A stretch of DNA of 64,000 nt from a virus. Made by a program: the position numbers and the translations under genes. The stretch covers positions 1 through 64,000 of the IMG/VR virus record IMGVR_UViG_3300022858_000345. The stretch is one strand, 5' to 3'. Under the pieces are notes generated by a model, which did no database searches, had not been told where the DNA came from, and was given only the letters and a program-made list of their open reading frames with translations. This document shows, piece after piece, positions 54,157 to 61,503 of the stretch (positions are counted from its first letter, which is position 1; every line of letters starts with the position of its first letter).

Positions 54157-56649
54157 ATGACTTTAATAAGTGGAATAAATGTAGGAGCACCAGTAGTACC
54201 ATACGATTCTGCGGATAACCAAGCCTCCCATAAAGCAGTTTATGGAGAAGGGGGTTTAAGAACCGTTGTGGATAATACGGCTAGAAACGCTATTTATGCA
54301 AATAGGGCTGAAGTAGGGATGATGGTTTATGTTTCAGATGATGATAAATATTTTAAATTAAAAAGCGGTTACACGCCTGGAAGTATTGTTGATGCCGATT
54401 GGCAAGAATTAGCTTTGGGTGTTGAAACTTATTGGCAAAGAACATCAACTTTTTTACACCCATTAAATGCTGGAGATAGTGTTGCCATACCAAGTGGTAA
54501 GCTTTATGTTGGAGAAGCTGTAGATGCAGCAGCAGATTTTTCTGGAGCGACTGCTGTATTTAATCATACAGATACAGGATACATTAATCCTATAAATGTG
54601 GGTGCAGTTGGAGCAGCTACCTCTGGCGCTGTGGAAGGGGCTGGGCTATTAGGATTTGGAGCTGCTAGTGGTATTGTTGCGGCAATGGGTGTTTATGGGC
54701 AAGCTGGGGTGAGTGATGGTGCTACCGATACAGGAGAGGCGCATGGGGTTCATGGGGTAGCTATTAGTGGTAGGACTAATGGAAATAATATTGGTGTATA
54801 TGGATTTGCTACAGGTTCTTCTGTAGCAGATGATAATTATTCTTTTTATGGTTCTGGAGGAAGATTATTTAATAATGGTAAAGTATTAATTTCGCATGAA
54901 ACAAGTGTTTCAGGTTTTGTGGGAGTAACTTTTGACTTTACGCATTCAGGACTACACAACCAACCAACCGCCTTTACAGTAAATCTAACCAATCAGACTA
55001 ATGCTAATGCTAGTATGCTTGGTCAGAAGATTAATATTGACCCTCAAGTATCTAATGCTGGTTTAAAGGCTGATACTACTGGTTTATTTATAGAAAATAT
55101 ATCGGCGGCAAATACAGGTGAAAGTGCTCTTAAACTTGGAGGCCCTTGGAAATATGGTATATATTACTATACTGATGAATCTGGAGTGACAGATGTTCTT
55201 GCTCCTCAGTCAATTTATGTATATCAAAAAACATATACTGGTGGAGCTAGTGCTAAAGGTTTAAATATTAATGTAGTAGATGGAAGTGCGGCAGGAGCAG
55301 ATTCTTTAACTGGGTTAAATCTTATACTTACAGCGAAAGAAGTAGGCACTACTATTAGAGGTATAGATTTAAACCAAAATGGAGTGACTCCTGACACAGC
55401 GGCTACTGGTATGAGATTGTTAGGAGATTGGATTTATGGAATACAATTTTCAGGTGATTTTAGTACAAATGTTATTACAATGACTACATCCACACCAACC
55501 TACGCTATTAATATGGGAGCGGGTACTGGTGGTGGTATTCATATATTAAATGCAGTTAATACAAATGCGGTAAACGCTTGGGGTATTCGTGTTAAGAGTT
55601 CTGGTCAAACCAATCTTAGTTCACCTTCCAGCAAGTCAGGTAGTATTTGGGGAGAAAATGACCACGAAGATGGTGTTGGTGGGTACTTCAGTAATACTGG
55701 TATAGCGGGAACAGGAGTCGCATTAATGGCTGTTTCTACTAACAATATATTATTCCAAGCAAGAAATAATAGTAATATAGAAGCAGAAATCGGTAATCTA
55801 GGGCAATTAGGTCTTGGTGGTGCTTCTGTTCTTAATATGGGTATTAAAATGCAAGGAGATGTTACAGTAATTGCCAATTATGCGGCAGGTATTCAGATGT
55901 ATTCTAATTTTGAAGATTTAGCGGATAATGATATTTTCTATGGATTAGACATAGCGGCTAATTTCTCTAATAATTCACATTCAGGAATTGCTTTATATGG
56001 AGCTAGAATAATAGCAGGATTGACTCAGCAAGCTTCTTTATTGATTTCAGATGTAGTAACAGATAGTACAGATAAGTATCCAGTTATCAGTTGTTTACAA
56101 AGAGATTCAACCGACACTAAAGTAGGTTTAATATCAGGAGATTTAGATGCTACAACTAATAAAATGTATATTGGTGCGGGTTGGGGAGATGATGTTTACG
56201 ATTCTGTAACAGATATTTATTTTATGGCGGCGGCGGATATAGGGACAAAAGATGGTTCTGCTGTAAATGTTGGTTATATGGACAATACAGCGATAGTAGC
56301 AAAAAAAGCATTATGTCTAGACCCATTGGCTACAACAATTACTATGTTTGTAGGAACTACTTTATCTTCTGACAATTCTTATGCTAGAGTGGTAGGTAGT
56401 GGGGGTGCTATTACTTTGACAAGTACTCCTAATATTTCGGCTGGTAAATACGATGGGCATATACTTGTAGTGCAAGGGACAGACGACTCTAATACAGTTA
56501 CTTTCAGAGATGATAATAATTTAGTAGGGTCTACTCTAAGATTAGATGGAGGTGCGGATGCTACGTTAGGAGATGGAGATACACTTATTTTAATTTGGCA
56601 TTCTTTTTCAGGAGGAAGTTGGTATGAACTATCAAGATCAAATAATTAA
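54157..56649 (+). CDS. tail fibre/receptor-binding protein, paralogue B2
   Basis: 830 residues. It shares the N-terminal 85-residue anchor with 51139 and then diverges into a long Gly/Ala/Thr-rich shaft (GAVEGAGLLGFGAASGIVAA; GEAHGVHGVAISGRTNGNN). The C-terminus (VVQGTDDSNTVTFRDDNNLV) is a short beta tip. Two fibres with the same base and different shafts may let the phage recognise two receptors. Confidence 0.75.
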   Translation: MTLISGINVGAPVVPYDSADNQASHKAVYGEGGLRTVVDNTARNAIYANRAEVGMMVYVSDDDKYFKLKSGYTPGSIVDADWQELALGVETYWQRTSTFLHPLNAGDSVAIPSGKLYVGEAVDAAADFSGATAVFNHTDTGYINPINVGAVGAATSGAVEGAGLLGFGAASGIVAAMGVYGQAGVSDGATDTGEAHGVHGVAISGRTNGNNIGVYGFATGSSVADDNYSFYGSGGRLFNNGKVLISHETSVSGFVGVTFDFTHSGLHNQPTAFTVNLTNQTNANASMLGQKINIDPQVSNAGLKADTTGLFIENISAANTGESALKLGGPWKYGIYYYTDESGVTDVLAPQSIYVYQKTYTGGASAKGLNINVVDGSAAGADSLTGLNLILTAKEVGTTIRGIDLNQNGVTPDTAATGMRLLGDWIYGIQFSGDFSTNVITMTTSTPTYAINMGAGTGGGIHILNAVNTNAVNAWGIRVKSSGQTNLSSPSSKSGSIWGENDHEDGVGGYFSNTGIAGTGVALMAVSTNNILFQARNNSNIEAEIGNLGQLGLGGASVLNMGIKMQGDVTVIANYAAGIQMYSNFEDLADNDIFYGLDIAANFSNNSHSGIALYGARIIAGLTQQASLLISDVVTDSTDKYPVISCLQRDSTDTKVGLISGDLDATTNKMYIGAGWGDDVYDSVTDIYFMAAADIGTKDGSAVNVGYMDNTAIVAKKALCLDPLATTITMFVGTTLSSDNSYARVVGSGGAITLTSTPNISAGKYDGHILVVQGTDDSNTVTFRDDNNLVGSTLRLDGGADATLGDGDTLILIWHSFSGGSWYELSRSNN

Positions 56650-56659
56650 TTTATAAACT

Positions 56660-56935
56660 ATGGAAATATTTATCAAAGATTGGCTTATACCTTTAGCTAC
56701 TTTAGGAGGAATCCTTACAGCTATTATTCTGTTTGTTACTAAGAAAGATTCCAATCAAGATATAGATATTTCTACGTTAAACGTAACTGTAAAGAATATG
56801 TCAGGGAATGTGGAAAAAATAATGACTAATCATTTACCACATATTCAAGCAAAATTAGAAGATGTATGTGAGAAAGTAATTAGGACTGAAGTTAAATTAG
56901 ATGAACACGTAAAAAATCATTCTAAAAAAAGATAA
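56660..56935 (+). CDS. holin-like/XhlA-like membrane protein, 91 aa
   Basis: One TM helix (LIPLATLGGILTAIILFVT, about 9-27) then a long amphipathic coiled coil. The layout, with TM at the start, differs from XhlA (TM at the end) but the length is alike. It could be a holin, a lysis-associated protein or a fibre-adjacent membrane protein. Confidence 0.5.
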   Translation: MEIFIKDWLIPLATLGGILTAIILFVTKKDSNQDIDISTLNVTVKNMSGNVEKIMTNHLPHIQAKLEDVCEKVIRTEVKLDEHVKNHSKKR

Positions 56936-56940
56936 AAAAC

Positions 56941-56968
56941 TTGTAAAAGTTAAATAATAGAGTATGCT
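56941..56968 (+). promoter_or_regulatory. degenerate sigma70-type promoter (cttgaaaaagtt family)
   Basis: TTGTAA (56941-56946), 16-bp spacer, TATGCT (56963-56968). Weaker match than the replication-module copies. It precedes the connector genes. Confidence 0.45.
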
Positions 56969-56997
56969 GAAGGTATTATTTATTAACTAGAATTAAT

Positions 56998-57354
56998 ATG
57001 TATCTAGTAAAAAACATTACTGATCCCTTAAAAGCTTTTAATGGAGAAAGTATCAAAGACATGAAAGGCAACGAATTACACATTAAAGAAGTTCTTACTA
57101 ACCAATTAGGTTCTTATTCAGGAAAAGGGGTTACAGGGGATAAGCTTATAAAAGCGTATGATTTGGGATTAAAAATTTATGGTTCTAAAACAGAAGTAGA
57201 GTTAGATGATGAGCAAATTAAATTTATTAAATCTGTATTAGAAGCTAATCCTATGTATACTTCTATTGTAGTAGGACAAGTTTTAACTATCTTAGAAAAT
57301 TCAAAAAAATCTGAAAAAAAAGATGATAAAGAAGAAGTACCTGCTAATAAATAG
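56998..57354 (+). CDS. hypothetical virion-region protein, 118 aa
   Basis: Helical protein with a charged low-complexity C-terminus (KKSEKKDDKEEVPANK). It precedes the head-tail connector genes. No family recognised. Confidence 0.5.
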   Translation: MYLVKNITDPLKAFNGESIKDMKGNELHIKEVLTNQLGSYSGKGVTGDKLIKAYDLGLKIYGSKTEVELDDEQIKFIKSVLEANPMYTSIVVGQVLTILENSKKSEKKDDKEEVPANK

Positions 57355-57374
57355 TTTTCTAAAAATTTAGGTTT

Positions 57375-58046
57375 ATGGCAACAATATTAACTTTAGCTGA
57401 ATATAAAATAGCAAAAGATATTACAGTAGCGACTTATGACGCTCAATTGACTCTTATTATTGATATGATAAATGAGTTTATTATTTCATATTGTAATAGA
57501 GAATTTGGAGTAGATACATATACGGAACAGAAAGAAGGAGTAATGAATAACTTAAGCCAATATGTATTTCAAGTAGATCAGCCCCCAATAACGAGTGTTA
57601 CTAGTGTTGAGATTACTTTTAAAGGAGTTCCTAGCACACCTCTTTCAGTAGATATAACAAGATTAGATTTATTTTCTAAAGCAGGTTACGCATATTATTC
57701 ATATGTTTTAAATCCAAGCGTGTCAGTTATTAGACCTGAATATAGATATGATTTTTATTATACTATTGTTTATATAGGAGGGACTGCTGTACCTGGGCCA
57801 GTAAAATTGGCGGCTATTATGATGGTTTCAGATACTTTTGAATATTTCACTAGAACGGATAGCATTAAGACAGGGACTAAGACTGACGATTTGAAATCAA
57901 TTAAGATAGGGGATTATCAAGAAACTTATAAAGAAGGGCATAATACATTATTTGCTAGTATGCACAATACCGAAACAGGAGTAGTAGTTTCACAAACAGT
58001 AAGAGATTTATTAGCTCCTTATTTGAATGAGGGGCAAAGTTGGTAA
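57375..58046 (+). CDS. head-tail connector (gp6-like)
   Basis: 223 residues. LTLAEYKIAKDI...LIIDMINEFIISYCNREFG is the helical start of HK97 gp6-like adaptors. It would bind beneath the portal. Order with the following closure, gp10-like and terminator genes supports it. Confidence 0.72.
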   Translation: MATILTLAEYKIAKDITVATYDAQLTLIIDMINEFIISYCNREFGVDTYTEQKEGVMNNLSQYVFQVDQPPITSVTSVEITFKGVPSTPLSVDITRLDLFSKAGYAYYSYVLNPSVSVIRPEYRYDFYYTIVYIGGTAVPGPVKLAAIMMVSDTFEYFTRTDSIKTGTKTDDLKSIKIGDYQETYKEGHNTLFASMHNTETGVVVSQTVRDLLAPYLNEGQSW

Positions 58047-58063
58047 AATAACCTAATAATATT

Positions 58064-58441
58064 ATGTCTTTAACTGAAATTATAGCAAAATATCTTAATA
58101 CTAAAGTAACTGTAAGAAGGCGTTCTTTAGTGTCAGATGATATTGGAGGATTAACTGAGACTTGGAATAATATTACAACTGATTTAGCAGCTACAATTCA
58201 AGCAATGACTACAAGAGAAATAAATGATTTATCTCAGGGTAAAGAATTTTTTGCTACTTTTAAAATGTATTGCCCAAATAATGTAATAGTAATAAAGAAT
58301 GGAGATAGAATTTACGATGAAGAGACTACAAAAGAATTTGAGGTTGTGGGAGTTGAAGATAGAAAAGCGTCAAGATCAGATGTCACTACAGGACATCACT
58401 ATAAATTATATTTAAATATTCCTAAAGAAGATAAAACTTAA
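58064..58441 (+). CDS. head closure protein (SPP1 gp16-like)
   Basis: 125 residues of the phage head-tail adaptor family: LNTKVTVRRRSLVSDDIGGL, WNNITTDLAATIQAMTTREI and GDRIYDEETTKEFEVVGVED. It closes the portal channel after packaging. Confidence 0.8.
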   Translation: MSLTEIIAKYLNTKVTVRRRSLVSDDIGGLTETWNNITTDLAATIQAMTTREINDLSQGKEFFATFKMYCPNNVIVIKNGDRIYDEETTKEFEVVGVEDRKASRSDVTTGHHYKLYLNIPKEDKT

Positions 58442-58443
58442 TT

Positions 58444-58830
58444 ATGCCAAGACAAGCTTTAAGTATCAGAATTGTTGGATTAGAACCAATAATCAAAGGA
58501 TTATCTGTTTTAGGAAAAATTAAAATACCAGCAGCAATAGCTAAAGGTTTAGATCTTAGTAGTAGGTATGTACTTACGAATTTAATACAAAATACACCTG
58601 TAGATACAGGGAATTTAGCTCTTAGTGAAACAATCTTTCCAGAGAGCGATCAAAAAGTTTTAGTAGGGCCTGATTTAAGTGTTGCCCATTATGCCCCTTT
58701 TGTTGAAAGAGGCCACCACACAACTGGTGGAAGTTTTGTTCCTGGTCAATTTTTTATTGAAAAAACAGCGATTGAAACTAGATCAGGAGTTATTGAGATA
58801 TTTAATCAATTAATTAAAAACGTAGTATGA
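58444..58830 (+). CDS. HK97 gp10-like tail completion protein
   Basis: 128 residues: NLIQNTPVDTGNLALSETIF, VAHYAPFVERGHHTTGG and a C-terminal helix. These are the signatures of HK97 gp10-like neck proteins. It overlaps the next gene by 4 nt. Confidence 0.85.
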   Translation: MPRQALSIRIVGLEPIIKGLSVLGKIKIPAAIAKGLDLSSRYVLTNLIQNTPVDTGNLALSETIFPESDQKVLVGPDLSVAHYAPFVERGHHTTGGSFVPGQFFIEKTAIETRSGVIEIFNQLIKNVV

Positions 58831-59252
58831 GTAGAGATACAGATGAATTAAATAAGATAGTTTATGACGCATTAAAAAATAATGCGGCCTTACTAATTGC
58901 TTTAGGAGGTGATGCGACAAAAATAAAACATGCAGGACCAATGAATCTTTCAGAGTATCCTTGTGTTACTTATAAAATTTTAGGAGAAGAAGACAATGCT
59001 TACAATTCCGATCAGAAATCTGATATTACTAATACTTATATAATAGTACAATCTTTTTCGACAGACGCTTCACCTAAAGAAGTTTATAACATAAATGATG
59101 CTGTTTTTGGTGCCTTAGATGGAAAAAGCTTGTCTAATGCAAGTCTATTAGTATATACTGCATATAGGCAGTTATCTACTCCAGTTTACGAGCCTAGTGT
59201 AAAAGTGTGGAGGGTGGACGCTACTTTTAGATTAGTAAATGCCGCTTTATGA
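58827..59252 (+). CDS. tail terminator-like protein
   Basis: 141 residues. VYDALKNNAALLIALGGDAT, YPCVTYKILGEEDNAY and FRLVNAAL match the alpha/beta fold of tail terminators (lambda gpU/HK97 minor neck). It would cap the tail and join it to the head. Confidence 0.75.
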   Translation: MSRDTDELNKIVYDALKNNAALLIALGGDATKIKHAGPMNLSEYPCVTYKILGEEDNAYNSDQKSDITNTYIIVQSFSTDASPKEVYNINDAVFGALDGKSLSNASLLVYTAYRQLSTPVYEPSVKVWRVDATFRLVNAAL

Positions 59253-59692
59253 ATTACTCAAATAACAAAGATAATAGAGATAGAAAATTTCCGTTTTCTA
59301 AGTTTATTTTAGGGAGATTTCATAAGTGGACTGGCATAAAAGATGACAATGTAGAAGAAGCTTTAATAGAATTAACAGGGGATACTTATCACGAAATGCG
59401 GCGTTTAGTATCACAAGTTTTAGATAAAATAGAGAAGATGGTTGAAGACGATGTATACCCAGGATATTTAAATGGGAAACCTTTGACTACAGATCAAAGA
59501 AAGTGTATAAGAGAGATAGGTAATGAAGATTTAAAAGCGTATCTCAGGGTTACTATCACTGACGCATGGAATGATATATTGGATAAACAGAAATATGGAA
59601 TTGATAAATTGGGTTTAGCTTTAAAACCATATTTAAAACCTAACGAAGAAGATAATGATGTTGGAACTGAACAGTCTGGCAGTAAATCCTAG
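59249..59692 (+). CDS. hypothetical neck/tail-region protein, 147 aa
   Basis: Soluble helical, charged protein, overlapping the terminator by 4 nt. KWTGIKDDNVEEALIELTG and VLDKIEKMVEDDVYPGYLNG look like a helical bundle. No family recognised. Confidence 0.5.
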   Translation: MNYSNNKDNRDRKFPFSKFILGRFHKWTGIKDDNVEEALIELTGDTYHEMRRLVSQVLDKIEKMVEDDVYPGYLNGKPLTTDQRKCIREIGNEDLKAYLRVTITDAWNDILDKQKYGIDKLGLALKPYLKPNEEDNDVGTEQSGSKS

Positions 59693-59861
59693 AAAGATAT
59701 TTATATACGGAGAGTATATATTCAGGTACGGAGAAGACCTGAAACCAGTACCCTTAGAGGTACCAAGTTATGTAGCAGACATTTTACTTCAAATGACAGG
59801 GAGGGTCAGTAGTTGTTGCGGACCGAAAGTACCCCCACCACTCTTTAGAGTAGTGAAGTAA
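59655..59861 (+). CDS. small hypothetical protein, 68 aa
   Basis: ATG 59655 overlaps the previous gene by 38 nt (ATG 59658 is possible). Beta-rich start (KIFIYGEYIFRYGEDLKPVP) and a short CC pair. The position just before the tail tube suggests a structural role. Confidence 0.5.
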   Translation: MMLELNSLAVNPRKIFIYGEYIFRYGEDLKPVPLEVPSYVADILLQMTGRVSSCCGPKVPPPLFRVVK

Positions 59862-59902
59862 TGAGGCGGAAGCGTATGAAATAATTTTTAACACACTAAT
59901 TT

Positions 59903-60469
59903 ATGGCTATTGACATTACAAATATCAATACCAAAGGAGCAGTTGTGACAATCGGTGGTGTAATACCTCTAGCAACTAATCCAGACGGGGACGGATACTA
60001 TTGGGGTACAGTTTCAGGAACAGATGTAGGATGTACCGCAGGCGGAGTGACAGTTAGTTATAGTTTTGAAAAGAATGACATTTTCTGTGACCAAACACTT
60101 GCTGCCGTTACTAGTTCGATCATTTCGGAAACAGTTGAAGTGGCTTTTAATATGCTGGAAACAGATGCGGCTAATTTAGCGTTAGCTATTCAACAATGTG
60201 TTACGGCTACAACTCCTGGTACTGAGGCTAAAATAGGAGTAGGTGGAATTACTACTATTACGTATGTTCCATTGAAACTTGAAATACCTGATAATGACAC
60301 AGGAAATTTGACTACTTGGACTTTCTTCAAAGTACTATCTAGTGGAATGGAAATTAACTTTGAAAGAGACAATCCTTCTCAAATTACTGTAACCTTTACT
60401 GCTTATGCTGATACATCTCACGCAGTAGGACATCAGTTATTCTCAATCCACGAGGACTTAACACCTTAA
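59903..60469 (+). CDS. major tail tube protein
   Basis: 188 residues. Gly/Thr-rich beta fold (PDGDGYYWGTVSGTDVGCT, VSYSFEKNDIFCDQTLAAV, MEINFERDNPSQITVTFTAY) is typical of phage tail tubes. It lies just before the frameshifting chaperones and tape measure, the conserved tail order. It forms the hollow tail; the absence of a sheath gene implies a non-contractile tail. Confidence 0.85.
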   Translation: MAIDITNINTKGAVVTIGGVIPLATNPDGDGYYWGTVSGTDVGCTAGGVTVSYSFEKNDIFCDQTLAAVTSSIISETVEVAFNMLETDAANLALAIQQCVTATTPGTEAKIGVGGITTITYVPLKLEIPDNDTGNLTTWTFFKVLSSGMEINFERDNPSQITVTFTAYADTSHAVGHQLFSIHEDLTP

Positions 60470-60504
60470 TCTAGGTCTATAAATAACCTGTAATATTTAA
60501 TGTT

Positions 60505-61044
60505 ATGAGTGATACAAAAAAAGAAACGGAACAATTAGAAACTAAAACTGGGATAACTGAGGTTGTAAAACCAGTAGTAGCTAAGGAAGAAGATTCTAAT
60601 GTTCCGTTTCTAACAGAGAAAGAAGTTAAATTTCCCTCTTCAGGAGAGACTAGGCTTATTAAAAAGCTGAAAGCAGGAAAGCATTATGAGGCTCAACAAA
60701 TTTATGCAAATTGGATTAATTCATTGCAGAAGATTTTGTTAAAAGCTCGTGTTGATCTTGATACAGGCTTTGATAAAGAAGGTAAAGCTGATATGAAGAA
60801 GCTAACTGATTTAATTGAAAAGAATAAAGAATTAAATGCAGATGCTTTATTGGAAAAAGCTCAAGAAGCGGCAAAAATGCGTATAGCTTTATTATCAGTG
60901 TGCTTAGGAGAAACTGAGAAGGAAATTGAAGAAAATTATTATGCAGAAGATTTAGAAGTTTTATTAGATGCTTCTATAGAGCTAAATAATTTTCTTGGAA
61001 CGCTAAAAAAATCCGTAGCCCCTATTACTGGCGGAGGGGCTTAG
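60505..61044 (+). CDS. tail assembly chaperone (gpG-like)
   Basis: 179 residues: N-terminal acidic region, then a helical chaperone core (EVKFPSSGETRLIKKLKAGK; RIALLSVCLGETEKEIEENY). It binds the tape measure during tail assembly. A slippery A7 near the end (61005-61011) moves some ribosomes to the -1 frame to make a longer GT-like form. Confidence 0.85.
   Translation: MSDTKKETEQLETKTGITEVVKPVVAKEEDSNVPFLTEKEVKFPSSGETRLIKKLKAGKHYEAQQIYANWINSLQKILLKARVDLDTGFDKEGKADMKKLTDLIEKNKELNADALLEKAQEAAKMRIALLSVCLGETEKEIEENYYAEDLEVLLDASIELNNFLGTLKKSVAPITGGGA
61005..61011 (+). other. -1 ribosomal frameshift site (A AAA AAA)
   Basis: In the chaperone frame the codons are CTA AAA AAA (61003-61011). Slipping back one base puts the ribosome at 61011 in the frame of 61107-61493. 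This is the canonical G/GT layout of long-tailed phages. Confidence 0.85.
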
Positions 61045-61493
61045 ATCAAGAAGTAGGAATAATTACTAGTATTCCTAACCCTATTACTGATTTATTTAAG
61101 ATAATAGTGGATACTCTAGCCAGTAGATATGGTTGGTCATTTTCAGAAATATCTGAAAACATGTATTGGGAAGATGTATATGAGATGTATGAGTTATCAG
61201 CGAATACCCAAGTATTAGAGCGAAACGAGAAAATGAAATTTGACTATATGATACATGCCACATCTAAAAAAGCGTTAGACGGTTGGAAGGACTTATCAAT
61301 ACCTTTTCCAAATAGGAGTTGGGTTCCGCCAAAAGAAAATAAGATTGATGATTTACCTCAGTCGTTTAGAAGATTTAAAAATGCTAGTAAAGCATCCCCA
61401 GAGCAAGTGAAACGGGCCAAATATGTTAAGAAGCGAGTAGAAGAAAATTATAAAAGAATGATGGCTATACAGCATGGCACCTTAACAGAATAA
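61011..61493 (+). CDS. tail assembly chaperone T domain, made by -1 frameshift
   Basis: The -1 frame is open from the slip site through 61107 to TAA 61493. It has no proper upstream start; GTG 61107 is the only nearby candidate. FSEISENMYWEDVYEMYELS and the basic C-terminal helix are typical of T domains. The GT fusion would be about 330 residues and recruit tail tube subunits to the tape measure. Confidence 0.8.
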   Translation: MRSPYYWRRGLDQEVGIITSIPNPITDLFKIIVDTLASRYGWSFSEISENMYWEDVYEMYELSANTQVLERNEKMKFDYMIHATSKKALDGWKDLSIPFPNRSWVPPKENKIDDLPQSFRRFKNASKASPEQVKRAKYVKKRVEENYKRMMAIQHGTLTE

Positions 61494-61503
61494 CTAAACT
61501 CAA

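Noticed and set aside
49554-56649. Diversity-generating retroelement acting on the fibre genes
   Set aside because: No reverse transcriptase or adenine-biased template/variable repeat pair is visible in the window.
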